A stretch of DNA of 64,000 bases. It comes from Nonomuraea ceibae. GTDB taxonomy: Bacteria > Actinomycetota > Actinomycetes > Streptosporangiales > Streptosporangiaceae. Shown here piece by piece: positions 35,133 through 43,506 of the stretch. The position numbers were made by a program, and so were the translations under genes. Location of the stretch: the NCBI RefSeq assembly GCF_019396325.1, contig NZ_JAHKRO010000002.1:202889-266888 (forward strand). The letters are read 5' to 3'. Within the stretch, counting starts at the first letter, position 1. Each line of letters opens with the position of its first letter. Under the pieces are notes generated by a model that was not told the origin of the DNA, ran no database searches, and saw only the letters and a list, made by a program, of their open reading frames with translations.

Positions 35133-36494
35133 ATGACCCATTCGCTGCGCCGTGCAGGGGCCGCGATCGCGGCTCTGATCGCCGGTCTACTCGTTGTTCT
35201 CGCGCTGTCCCCTGCCGCCAACGCGGCCGCCGCGCCCCCTGACGCCCAATCGGTGCTGGCCCACTGGAAGGACCAGAAAGATCCGCTCTTCGTGCAGTCC
35301 GGCTCACCGCTGACCTCCGACGAGCAGTCGGCGATCCGCGAGGCGCTGAAGGACTCCAAGAGCAGCATCTACGTGGCCGCCCTGCCCGACGGCACGCTGG
35401 CCTCCAACGCCGCCGCCGGCCCTTACCTGAAGCAGCTCGGCGAGGCCGTGTCCGCGGCCAAGAGCGGCGAGGTGACGATCGCGGTGCTCGACGGCAAGTC
35501 GCTGTTCGCCGCGTCCAACTTCAGCCGCTACACCGGGCAGGCCGCCAACCTGTCCACCCGCAACCACGACAACCTGTCCGACGGCATGAAGGACTTCGTC
35601 GAGCGGGTCAACCTGCTGGCCACCAACAAGCGCTCCTCCGCGCTCACCTCCGGCCCGGTCGGCGGCAGCGGCGGCGGCACCGGCGTGCTCGCCACGCTGG
35701 GCGTGCTCGCGCTCGCGGGCGGCGGCGGCTACTTCCTCTACTCGCGTAACAGGAAGAAGAAGCAGGCCATCCAGGACGCCAAGGACCTGGCCGCGGTCAA
35801 GCAGACCGTCGAGGAGGACGTCACCAAGCTCGGCGAGGAGATCGCCGCGCTCGACACCGACGTCACGCTCGCCGGCCAGGGCGGCAGCCACATCCAGGAG
35901 TGGCAGCAGGCTCTCGACTCCTACGAGAAGGCCAAGACGCAGCTCAACGCGGTGGAGCGGCCCGACCAGGTGCGCGACGTGACCCAGACGCTGGAGGACG
36001 GCCGCTACGCGCTGGCCGTAGTGAAGGCCCGGGTCAACAACCAGCCGGTGCCCGAGCGCCGGGCGCCCTGCTTCTTCAACCCGCAGCACGGCCCGTCGGT
36101 GCGCGACGTGCGCTGGGCGCCGCAGGGCGGGGTGGCGCGTGACGTGCCCGCCTGCGCCGCCGACGCCGAGGCCGTCGAGCGCGGCTTCGACCCGCAGATG
36201 CGTGAGGTCATGGTCAACGGCCAGCGCCGCCCCTACTACGACGCGGGCCCGGCCTACCAGCCCTACGCCTACGGCTACTACGGCGGCTTCGGCGACATCA
36301 TGACCGGCATGTTCATCGGCACCATGATGGGCAGCATGATGGGCGGCTGGGGCATGGGCGGCTACGGCGCCGGCTATGCCGAGGGCATGTCCGACGCGGG
36401 TGGCGGCGACTTCGGCGGCGACATGGGCGGTGGCGGCTGGGGCGACTTCGGCGGAGACTTCGGTGGCGGAGACTTCGGCGGAGGCGACTGGTAA
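35133..36494 (+). CDS. Secreted/membrane protein, TPM-like N-terminal domain and Gly/Met/Tyr-rich tail
   Basis: The ATG at 35133 with AAGGAGG 10 bases upstream gives 453 aa. Order: Sec signal (about 1-34); an extracytoplasmic domain (about 40-185) with SIYVAALPDG and VTIAVLDGKSLFA strands, reminiscent of TPM-type domains; a membrane helix (about 200-222); a cytoplasmic coiled-coil region with two Cys; then a Tyr/Met/Gly-rich tail with GGDFGGDFGGGD repeats. I cannot assign a function. The gene stands alone and is followed by a small hairpin. Confidence 0.75.
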   Translation: MTHSLRRAGAAIAALIAGLLVVLALSPAANAAAAPPDAQSVLAHWKDQKDPLFVQSGSPLTSDEQSAIREALKDSKSSIYVAALPDGTLASNAAAGPYLKQLGEAVSAAKSGEVTIAVLDGKSLFAASNFSRYTGQAANLSTRNHDNLSDGMKDFVERVNLLATNKRSSALTSGPVGGSGGGTGVLATLGVLALAGGGGYFLYSRNRKKKQAIQDAKDLAAVKQTVEEDVTKLGEEIAALDTDVTLAGQGGSHIQEWQQALDSYEKAKTQLNAVERPDQVRDVTQTLEDGRYALAVVKARVNNQPVPERRAPCFFNPQHGPSVRDVRWAPQGGVARDVPACAADAEAVERGFDPQMREVMVNGQRRPYYDAGPAYQPYAYGYYGGFGDIMTGMFIGTMMGSMMGGWGMGGYGAGYAEGMSDAGGGDFGGDMGGGGWGDFGGDFGGGDFGGGDW

Positions 36495-36518
36495 CAGCCC
36501 GCACGACCCTTTCCGGGT

Positions 36519-36538
36519 GCGTCCCCTTCGGGGGGCGC
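36519..36538 (+). terminator. Short GC hairpin after the Gly-rich protein gene
   Basis: GCGTCCCC and GGGGGCGC pair across a TTCG tetraloop, 25 bases after the stop. Upstream an imperfect GCAC-CCC/GGGTGC hairpin may add to it. The rest of the gap is AT-rich and carries the next promoter. Confidence 0.6.
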
Positions 36539-36583
36539 GCCCTTCGCGTTTCCGGCGCCTTCGCACCGAACTTCGGAATTACG

Positions 36584-36589
36584 TATTAT
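36584..36589 (+). promoter_or_regulatory. Likely -10 element of a leaderless transcript
   Basis: TATTAT ends seven bases before the ATG at 36597, so transcription would start at or next to the start codon, and no Shine-Dalgarno sequence is present. No convincing -35 is visible. Confidence 0.5.
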
Positions 36590-36596
36590 CGGAAAT

Positions 36597-38036
36597 ATGA
36601 AGCGAGTAGCTGTCCTCTCCGCCCTGGTCGTGGCCGCGCTCGCCCTGCTCATCGCCCCCCGCCCGCCCGCCCTGAGCCCCGCCACGACCGGCGACCCCGC
36701 CCTCGCCCAGCAGGTACGCCGCGCCGCCGGCGACGCCGGACACCAGGGCCTGTCGGTGGCCCTCATCGAGAACGGCCGCGTCCGCCACGCCGGAGTCGGC
36801 GACACCGGCGGCCCCGACCCCCGCCCCGTCGGCCCCGACACCGCCTACGAGCTGGGCTCCGTCACCAAGACCATGACCGGGATGCTGCTCGCCGACCTCG
36901 GCCTCTCCCCCGACACCCCCGTCCGCGACCTGCTACCCGCCGTCCCGTTCTCCGACCCCGCCGTCGGCTCCGCCACCCTCGCCGAACTGTCCTCCCACCG
37001 CGCCGGAGTGCCCAGCGTGCGCACCACCCCGGCCGGCTTCCTCCGCTCCTACCTGTACGTCTTCGGCGGCGCCGACCCCTACGCGGCCGCCGGGCCCCAG
37101 CAAGCACTCGCCGACGCCGCCGCCGTCTCCGCCTCCGGCCGGGGCAAGGTGTCCTACTCCAACCTCGGCGTCTCACTCCTCGGCCTCGCCCTCGCCGAAC
37201 ACGCCCGCACCGACTACGAGACCCTGCTGCGCGACCGGCTCCTCCGGCCGCTCGGCATGACCTCCACCGTCGTCCTCCAGCCCGGCGAACCACTCCCCGC
37301 CGGACACGCGCACGGCCGGAGCCAGTACGGCCAGCCGATGGACCCCTGGCGCGACCACGGCCACGCCGGCGCGGGCGGAGCCGTCTGGTCCACCTCCCGC
37401 GACATCGCCCGCCTCGTCCAGGCCGTCATGGCGGGCACCGCCCCCGGCGCCGACGCCGCCAAGCCCCGCTTCCCCGCCGGCGAGCACCGGCGCATCGGCT
37501 ACGGCTGGTTCACCACCGCCTACGGCGACCGCCAGATCACCTGGCACAACGGCGCCACCGGCGGGCACAGCACCTACGCGGGCTTCGACCCCGCGAGCGG
37601 GCGCGGCGTGGTCGTCCTCGGCAACACCAGCAAGGACGTCGACGACCTCGGCCGGCGCCTCCTCGGCGTCACCCCGCCCGACGGCGACGGACCCCCGATC
37701 CGCGAACTCCTCTTCGCCCTCACCTTCCCCTTCATCGGGCTCGGGCTGCTCTACTCCGCCTTCCGCAACCCCGCCCTCGACCGGGTCTCCGCCGTCAGCC
37801 GCATCCTCTGGGCGGCCCTGTTCCTCTGGCTCGGCCACCGCGCCGGCGCCTGGGGTCCCGTCCCCCCGTTCACCTGGGCCCTCGGCGCCGCCACCCTCGC
37901 CGCCGCCACGGCCGCCACCCTCACCCGCTGGCCCACCCTGCCCCTCGCCTCCCGGCCCCCCGCCTGGCACACCTGGCTGTCCCCAGCGGTGCCCGCCGTG
38001 TTGCTGGGAGCTTTCGGGGCCTTCTTGATCCTTTGA
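36597..38036 (+). CDS. Serine hydrolase of the beta-lactamase class C/penicillin-binding family, membrane-bound
   Basis: A 479-residue protein with an N-terminal hydrophobic signal or anchor (about 4-22) and a class C beta-lactamase-type domain. The catalytic motifs are S88-V-T-K91, Y187-S-N189 and H317-N-G319. Three to four C-terminal membrane helices (about 375-479) follow. The HNG third motif replaces the KTG of true beta-lactamases, as in esterases and D-aminopeptidase-like members, so antibiotic hydrolysis cannot be assumed. The active site should face outside. The gene is probably leaderless (TATTAT seven bases upstream). Confidence 0.88.
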   Translation: MKRVAVLSALVVAALALLIAPRPPALSPATTGDPALAQQVRRAAGDAGHQGLSVALIENGRVRHAGVGDTGGPDPRPVGPDTAYELGSVTKTMTGMLLADLGLSPDTPVRDLLPAVPFSDPAVGSATLAELSSHRAGVPSVRTTPAGFLRSYLYVFGGADPYAAAGPQQALADAAAVSASGRGKVSYSNLGVSLLGLALAEHARTDYETLLRDRLLRPLGMTSTVVLQPGEPLPAGHAHGRSQYGQPMDPWRDHGHAGAGGAVWSTSRDIARLVQAVMAGTAPGADAAKPRFPAGEHRRIGYGWFTTAYGDRQITWHNGATGGHSTYAGFDPASGRGVVVLGNTSKDVDDLGRRLLGVTPPDGDGPPIRELLFALTFPFIGLGLLYSAFRNPALDRVSAVSRILWAALFLWLGHRAGAWGPVPPFTWALGAATLAAATAATLTRWPTLPLASRPPAWHTWLSPAVPAVLLGAFGAFLIL

Positions 38037-38135
38037 CGGCCCCACGACGAGCCGGCAGACCCGACGACGGCGCACGCCTCCGCAGGAAGCGACCCCACCG
38101 CCTCCCCGAAGCCCACGTCCCTGAGAAGGCGAGGT

Positions 38136-38231
38136 CCCGCTACGGCGGGCGTCTCTCTGTGGCGGCGCGCGGCGGCTCGGGGCAGCCGCCGCCCTCCCCG
38201 GAAAGGCCGCGCCCGCTACGGCGGGCGTCTC
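38136..38231. repeat. Two identical 20-bp hairpin-forming repeats
   Basis: CCCGCTACGGCGGGCGTCTC occurs at 38136-38155 and again at 38212-38231, 76 bases apart. Each copy can fold as CCCGC-TACG-GCGGG. They lie in the 214-base gap between the serine hydrolase and the convergent LacI gene, where they may act as paired terminators. I see no gene in the gap. Confidence 0.7.
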
Positions 38232-38250
38232 AAAGGGAGGGGGCCTGAAC

Positions 38251-39255
38251 CTAGGTGCTGGCGCGGAGGGCCAGGTGTGGGGGGAGGAGGGTGGCCTGGG
38301 GGGCGGGCTTGCCGGCGAGTTTGTCCATGACGAGGCGCACCGCTTCGCGGCCGACCTCCTCGGCGGGGATGAGGACGGAGGTGAGCGGCGGGCTGGCGCG
38401 TTCGGCGACGTCGTCGGGGCAGATGGCGACCACGGCGACGTCGTGGGGGACGCGTTTGCCGAGCTGGCGCAGGGCGCTGAGGACGTGGCCGACGGCGGCT
38501 TCGTTGTGGACGACGAGGCCGGAGAGTCCGGGCCGGTCGGTCAGGAGCGTGCGGACGGTCTCGTACACCTCGTCGAAGGTCTCCTCGCAGGGCAGGGCGA
38601 CGCCGGTGACGTGGTGGACGGTGAGGGCGGCGAGGAAGCCTTCGCGGGTGCGGCGGGCGAAGCCGGTGCCGCGTTCGTAGACGACGGCGGGGGCGCCGAG
38701 GAGGGCGATCTGGGTGTGGCCGCGTTCGGCGAGGTGGGCGACGCAGCGTTCGCCGGCGGCGGCGAAGTCGAGGTCGACGCAGGTGAGCCCGGCGGGTGAG
38801 GCGGGGAAGCCGATGAGGACGCTGGGTTCGGCGAGGTCGCGCAGGAGGGGGACGCGGCGGTCGTCGAGTTCGACGTCCATGAGGACGAAGGCGTCGACGA
38901 GGGCGCTGGCGGCGACGCGGCGGATGCCGTCGGTGCCTTCGTCGGCGGTGAGGAGGAGCACGTCGTGGTCGTAGCCGCGGGCGGCGGTGACGACGGCGCT
39001 GGCGAAGCGCATGAGGACGGGCACGTGCATGCCGGCGCGCAGCGGCAGGACGAGGGCGATGACGTTGGCGCGTTTGCTGGCGAGGGCGCGGGCGCCGGCG
39101 TGGGGGTGGTAGCCGAGGGCGTTGATGCTGTCGAGGACGCGGCGCCGGGTGTCGGCGGAGATGGTGCGTTTGCCGCTGAGCACGTAGGAGACGGTGCTGA
39201 CGGCCACGCCGGCGTGCCGGGCGACTTCGGCGATCGTGACCGTGCGCCCGCTCAA
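38251..39255 (-). CDS. LacI-family transcriptional repressor
   Basis: I infer a TTG start at 39255, which overlaps the GH3 stop as TTGA and has CGGAG eight bases upstream, giving 334 aa. The N-terminal helix-turn-helix has the family signature VTIAEVARHAGVAVSTVSYV, with the hinge helix near residues 48-60 (ARALASKR). A periplasmic-binding-protein-like sugar-sensing domain follows. Co-transcription with the upstream GH3 and a 14-bp palindrome before that gene suggest it represses its own operon. The inducer is probably a xyloglucan-derived sugar, which the sequence does not prove. Confidence 0.88.
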   Translation of the reverse strand: MSGRTVTIAEVARHAGVAVSTVSYVLSGKRTISADTRRRVLDSINALGYHPHAGARALASKRANVIALVLPLRAGMHVPVLMRFASAVVTAARGYDHDVLLLTADEGTDGIRRVAASALVDAFVLMDVELDDRRVPLLRDLAEPSVLIGFPASPAGLTCVDLDFAAAGERCVAHLAERGHTQIALLGAPAVVYERGTGFARRTREGFLAALTVHHVTGVALPCEETFDEVYETVRTLLTDRPGLSGLVVHNEAAVGHVLSALRQLGKRVPHDVAVVAICPDDVAERASPPLTSVLIPAEEVGREAVRLVMDKLAGKPAPQATLLPPHLALRAST

Positions 39256-42011
39256 GCGCCGGCTCCGAGGTCGAGCTGGGCCAGCGTGATGCCGTCGTTC
39301 TCGAACACGACATAAAGATCGTGCACGCCGCGCACGCCCGCAAGGGAGGCGGCGATGGCGTGCTGGTCGTGGCGGCCGGTGCGGGGCACGGGGAAGGTGG
39401 CGAGGGACTTGCCGTAGAGGGGGTCGCCGAGGCGCAGGGTGATGACGCCGCCTTCGGTGCTGCCGGCGACGGCGAGGCAGGAGGCGGCGCCGGTGAGGTC
39501 GACCTGGCGGAAGAGGATCCAGGCGCCTTCGGTCTCGGCGCGTACGGCTTCGCCGTTCTCGCGGGCGGCGTCGGTGAAGGTGACGGCGTCGTAGGAGTCG
39601 TGGTCGACGGCGCGCAGGAGGCCGCGGCGGGGCGGGACGCTCTCGCCGGTGACCTCGAAGCGGGCGCTGAGCCGCAGGTCGGTGGCGCTGCGGCCGACCA
39701 TGAGCTGGTGCGGGGCGGTCTCGACGACGAAGCGGCTGCGGGTGACGTCCCAGAAGGCGAGCTCGGTCACGGGCAGGGTGAGGCGGACGGTGCGGCTCTC
39801 GCCGGGGGCGAGGCGGACGCGTTCGAAGCCGCGCAGGCGGCGCAGCGGCTGCTTGACGCGGGAGCGCTGCTGGTGGGTGTAGAACTGGACGACTTCGGCG
39901 CCGGGCCGGTCGCCGGTGTTGGTGACGGTGACCTCGCCGGTCACCGTGTCTCCCGTCAGGGTCACGCGCAGGCCGCTGTAGTCGAAGGCGGCGTAGCTGA
40001 GGCCGTGGCCGAAGGGGTAGCGGGGGGTGCCGCGGAAGTAGAGGTAGGTGGCGTCGGCGGTGATGATGTCGTAGTCGAGCAGGTCGGGGAGCTCCTGTTC
40101 GGAGCGGTACCAGGTCTGGGTGAGCCGGCCTTCGGGGTCGGCGTCGCCGAAGAGCACGTCGGCGAGGGCGTGGCCGTGCTCCTGGCCGCCGTGGGCGGAC
40201 CAGAGGACGGCGGGCAGGCCGGTGGCGGTCCAGGTGAGCGGGTAGCCGCTGGTGACGACCATGACGGTGCGCGGGTTGGCGGCGCGCACGGCTCGGACGA
40301 CGGCGTCCTGGGCTGGGGCGAGGGCGAGGGTGGTGCGGTCCTCGGTCTCGCGGCCGTTGACGAGGGGGTGGTCGCCCACGACGACGACGGCCACGTCGGC
40401 GGCGGCGGCCAGGTCGGCGGCCTGCCGGGCGCCGCCCCTGATGACGTCCATGACGAGCCAGACGGCCTGGTCGGCGTCGTCGACGAGGCGCAGGGTGCCG
40501 TCGCCGGCGGCGCCGACGTAGCAGCCGGTGGAGATGTGGCGCAGGGCGAGCGAGCCGCGCGGGCGTTCCTCCATGCGGAACGTCTGGCGCACCTCCCACC
40601 CGTTGGGCCCCGGCTGGTCGTTGACGAGCACCCCGTCGGCCACGGACACGAACCGGCCGGTGGCCACGGCGCGCAGGGCGTAGGCGCCGCCGCCCCAGTC
40701 GAACACGTCGAACGTGTCGGCCTCCGCGCCGCCGAGGCTGAGCGGGCCGCCGGCGGGGTCGGCGGTCACGGGCCCGGCCTCGGCGGTGAGCGTGACCCGG
40801 TCGACGCCTTCGCAGAACACGGTCGTGCACCGTTCGGCGATCCCGCCTCGGGCGGTGACGGCGTACGGGAGGGTGCCGCTGTACCAGTCCTCCAGGACGG
40901 TGTCGCCGAGCTGCCCGATGACGGCGACGGTGGTGACGTCGCGCAGCGGCAGCAGCCCGTCGTTGTCGAGCAGCACGATCGAGCGCCGGGCCGCCTCGCG
41001 GGCGAGCTCCTGGTGCGCGGGGCAGTTGACGACCTCTTCGGTGATGTCGTCGTACGGGGTCGCGGGGTCGAACTCGCCGAGCCGGAACCGGATCGACAGG
41101 GCGTGCCGCACGGCGGTGTCGATGTCGTCCTCGGTGAGCAGCCCCTGGTCGAGGGCGTCGCGCAGGTGGCCGAGGGTGGCCTCGGCGCGGTCGTCGTCCT
41201 GGGTGAAGCTGTCGAGCCCGGCGCGGACGGCGTGCGCGTACGCCTCGGCGGGGGTGTCGTGGTAGCCCTGGAGGCCGTACAGGTTGCCGGGGGCGTAGGC
41301 GTCGCTGACGACGAGCAGGTCGTCGGGCGCCCAGGCGCGCAGCAGTTCGTTGATCAGCGGGCTGAGGTGGGCGGGGCGGCCGTTGACGAGGTTGTAGGAG
41401 GGCATGACGGCGACGGCGGCGCCCTGTTCGAGCGCGGGGCGGAAGGCGGGCAGCTCGTACTCGTGCAGCACGCGCGGCGGGAGGTTGCTGGAGGTCTCGC
41501 AGCGGTCGGTCTCGTTGTTGTAGGCGAGGAAGTGCTTGAGCGTGGGCGCCGTCTTCAGTACGGGAGCGCTCCCACGAAGGCCGTGGGCGTACGCCGCGCC
41601 CATGAGACCGGTCAGCCAGGGGTCCTCGGAGTAGCCCTCCTCGTTGCGCCCCCAGCGCGGGTCGCGCAGCGGGTTGACGACCGGGGCCCACACGTTGCGC
41701 CCGGCGCCGGTCGGGTCCTTGTGGTGGAAGGCCAGCACCTCGTCGCCGGTCGCCTCGCCGACCCGGCGGACCAGCTCCGGGTCCCAGGTGGAGGCCAGCC
41801 CGATCGCCTGCGGGAACACGGTGGCGGGCCCGAGCCAGGCCAGGCCGTGCAGCGCCTCGGTGCCGGTGCGGAACGGGCCGACGCCCAGCCGCTCGACGGG
41901 CGCCTGGTACTGGTGCAGCAGGCTCACCTTCTCGGCCAGAGTGAGCCTGCTCGACAGGTCGGCGATCCGGTCGGGAAGGGGGAGCTCGGGGTCGCGGAAG
42001 GGTTCGTGCAT
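39252..42011 (-). CDS. Glycoside hydrolase family 3 enzyme, cytoplasmic, with internal beta-trefoil-like and C-terminal CBM6-like modules
   Basis: The ATG at 42011 (AGAGG six bases upstream) gives 919 aa with no signal peptide, so it acts in the cytoplasm. The GH3 N-domain has LKHFLAYNNETDR and the expected nucleophile Asp237 in VVSDAYA. A beta-trefoil/fascin-like insert (about 440-540) precedes completion of the C-terminal sandwich domain (VVVVGDHPLVNGRE). A fibronectin III-like region and a CBM6-like module (about 790-919) follow. Its secreted paralogue at 49931 has the same order. Substrate is likely a beta-xyloside or beta-glucoside from xyloglucan; the exact specificity is not readable. 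An intragenic GGGAGCGCTCCC lies at 41562-41573. Confidence 0.9.
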   Translation of the reverse strand: MHEPFRDPELPLPDRIADLSSRLTLAEKVSLLHQYQAPVERLGVGPFRTGTEALHGLAWLGPATVFPQAIGLASTWDPELVRRVGEATGDEVLAFHHKDPTGAGRNVWAPVVNPLRDPRWGRNEEGYSEDPWLTGLMGAAYAHGLRGSAPVLKTAPTLKHFLAYNNETDRCETSSNLPPRVLHEYELPAFRPALEQGAAVAVMPSYNLVNGRPAHLSPLINELLRAWAPDDLLVVSDAYAPGNLYGLQGYHDTPAEAYAHAVRAGLDSFTQDDDRAEATLGHLRDALDQGLLTEDDIDTAVRHALSIRFRLGEFDPATPYDDITEEVVNCPAHQELAREAARRSIVLLDNDGLLPLRDVTTVAVIGQLGDTVLEDWYSGTLPYAVTARGGIAERCTTVFCEGVDRVTLTAEAGPVTADPAGGPLSLGGAEADTFDVFDWGGGAYALRAVATGRFVSVADGVLVNDQPGPNGWEVRQTFRMEERPRGSLALRHISTGCYVGAAGDGTLRLVDDADQAVWLVMDVIRGGARQAADLAAAADVAVVVVGDHPLVNGRETEDRTTLALAPAQDAVVRAVRAANPRTVMVVTSGYPLTWTATGLPAVLWSAHGGQEHGHALADVLFGDADPEGRLTQTWYRSEQELPDLLDYDIITADATYLYFRGTPRYPFGHGLSYAAFDYSGLRVTLTGDTVTGEVTVTNTGDRPGAEVVQFYTHQQRSRVKQPLRRLRGFERVRLAPGESRTVRLTLPVTELAFWDVTRSRFVVETAPHQLMVGRSATDLRLSARFEVTGESVPPRRGLLRAVDHDSYDAVTFTDAARENGEAVRAETEGAWILFRQVDLTGAASCLAVAGSTEGGVITLRLGDPLYGKSLATFPVPRTGRHDQHAIAASLAGVRGVHDLYVVFENDGITLAQLDLGAGA

Positions 42012-42031
42012 GGCCATCCTCTGAGGGGGTG

Positions 42032-42045
42032 TCGAAGCGCTTCGA
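42032..42045. promoter_or_regulatory. Probable LacI-type operator
   Basis: TCGAAGCGCTTCGA is a perfect 14-bp palindrome with the central CG typical of LacI-family operators, 21 bases upstream of the GH3-LacI operon start. The rest of the 42012-42116 gap holds no other feature. Confidence 0.7.
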
Positions 42046-42116
42046 TGACCGGCCGGGGGCGTTTCGGGGATGTTTCGTGGAGTTTCATGAAGGGTGCACG
42101 TCGCCGCGAACCCGGG

Positions 42117-43331
42117 TCAAGAGTTTCGCGAGATTCCTCCGGGCAATCTTCCCGAATCCACCGAGTCGAGCACGCGGGCGGCGCCGCCCAGCGCGGCGGC
42201 GTCGTGCCCGAGCGTCGAGGCCACCACCCGCACGCCGCCGGCCTGCGGCGCGATGGCCCGGTCGGCGACCTCGGCATGCACGGCGGGCAGCAGCCACGGC
42301 GCGAGCGGCACGTAGTAGCCGCCGAGGATGACGACCTCCGGGTTGAGCAGGTTGGCGATGATCGACACGCCCCGGCCGAGCCCGGCGCCGACGGAGGCGA
42401 GCAGGGTCAGCGTGCTGTCGTCGCCCGCGCGGGCGGAGCGCACGACCTCCTCGATCTCCACCTCGATCTCGGCCGGTGAGGGGTCCAGCCTGCGCAGCAC
42501 GGCGCCGATGCCGGCCACCGCCTCCAGGCAGCCGCGCCGCCCGCAGCGGCACTCCGGGCCGTCCGGGTCGAGCTGGACGTGGCCGAGCTCGCCGCTGTAG
42601 CCGAGGGCGCCGCGCCGCAGCCGGCCGTCGAGGATGACGCCCGCGCCGACGCCGATCTCGCCGGTCAGGTAGATCAGGTCGGCGCCCCCGGCGTGGGCGC
42701 CGAACCGCTGCTCGGCCAGGGCCGCCAGGTTGGCGTCGTTGTCGACCTGGATGGCGAACCCGGGATCGCGCAGCGCCTTGGCCAGGTCGCCGCCGATGTC
42801 GGCGTCGTACCAGCCGAGGTTGGGCGCGATGCGCACGGTGCCCTGCACGTCGACGAGGCCGGGCAGGCCGACGGCGAGCCCGAGGACCTGCCGCTCCTCC
42901 TTGGCCATCCGGTTGATCACCCGGCGGACGATCGCGGCGACGGCGGCCACGCCCTGGTTGACCGAGTCACCGGCGCCGAACGAGCGCCGCCAGGTGAGCA
43001 GCCGCTCCCCGGCCAGCCCGGTGGCCACGGCGGTGACGTAGTCGACGTTGATCTCGACGCCGATCGCGGCATAGGGCGAGCCGTCGAGCACGAGCATCGT
43101 GGCGGGCCTGCCCACGCGGTTCTCCGTCAGGCCGGTCTCGCGCACCAGCCGCCGGTCGATGAGGTCGGCGACCAGGCTGGACACGGTGGCCTTGTTCAGC
43201 CCCGTCGACGCCGCGATGTCGGCCCGGGAGCACGGCGCGTGCTCGCGCACGAAGCGCAGCACGACCGCGAGGTTGGTGGCCCGGACGTCCGCGAAGTCGG
43301 CCGGCTGCGGGCCGGTCGTGGATGTGATCAA
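42117..43331 (-). CDS. ROK-family transcriptional repressor (XylR/NagC type)
   Basis: I infer a TTG start at 43331 with GGGG seven bases upstream (404 aa). This gives the usual short N-terminus before the helix-turn-helix (SRADIAASTGLNKATVSSLV). A GTG at 43430 would add 33 residues of atypical sequence and reach close to the operator. The ROK sugar-kinase fold shows the glycine motif GEIGVGAG, the ELGH metal site and the zinc-binding CRCGRRGC motif. It diverges from the sugar importer at 43507, with a 25-bp XylR-like box between them. Similar boxes precede two more units of the locus, so it is probably the main repressor of xyloglucan use. Confidence 0.88.
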   Translation of the reverse strand: MITSTTGPQPADFADVRATNLAVVLRFVREHAPCSRADIAASTGLNKATVSSLVADLIDRRLVRETGLTENRVGRPATMLVLDGSPYAAIGVEINVDYVTAVATGLAGERLLTWRRSFGAGDSVNQGVAAVAAIVRRVINRMAKEERQVLGLAVGLPGLVDVQGTVRIAPNLGWYDADIGGDLAKALRDPGFAIQVDNDANLAALAEQRFGAHAGGADLIYLTGEIGVGAGVILDGRLRRGALGYSGELGHVQLDPDGPECRCGRRGCLEAVAGIGAVLRRLDPSPAEIEVEIEEVVRSARAGDDSTLTLLASVGAGLGRGVSIIANLLNPEVVILGGYYVPLAPWLLPAVHAEVADRAIAPQAGGVRVVASTLGHDAAALGGAARVLDSVDSGRLPGGISRNS

Positions 43332-43440
43332 TATCAGCCCCGTTCCCGCCGAGAAGTGACCCCAGCATGCCGCATCGCGGGCTCCCTTCACCAACCTGTG
43401 ACCGTGACGCTCCCTTGTGGGTACGGTCACAGTCTACTAA

Positions 43441-43465
43441 TTTGTTTGGTCGAAATACCAACTAA
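43441..43465. promoter_or_regulatory. ROK (XylR-like) operator box A
   Basis: An imperfect inverted repeat TTTGTTTG-N9-CCAACTAA in the AT-rich centre of the divergent ROK/solute-binding protein gap. It matches the two other boxes (49922 and 58138) in half-sites and spacing and resembles the 25-bp xyl operator of Bacillus XylR. Confidence 0.75.
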
Positions 43466-43506
43466 TTTTCTCGAGGCCATCCCCCACTCAGAGAAGGGAC
43501 CGAGCC

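Noticed and set aside
39321-42479. 1052-codon plus frame over GH3 and the ROK gene
   Set aside because: Antisense to the verified GH3 and ROK genes, with no recognisable domain.
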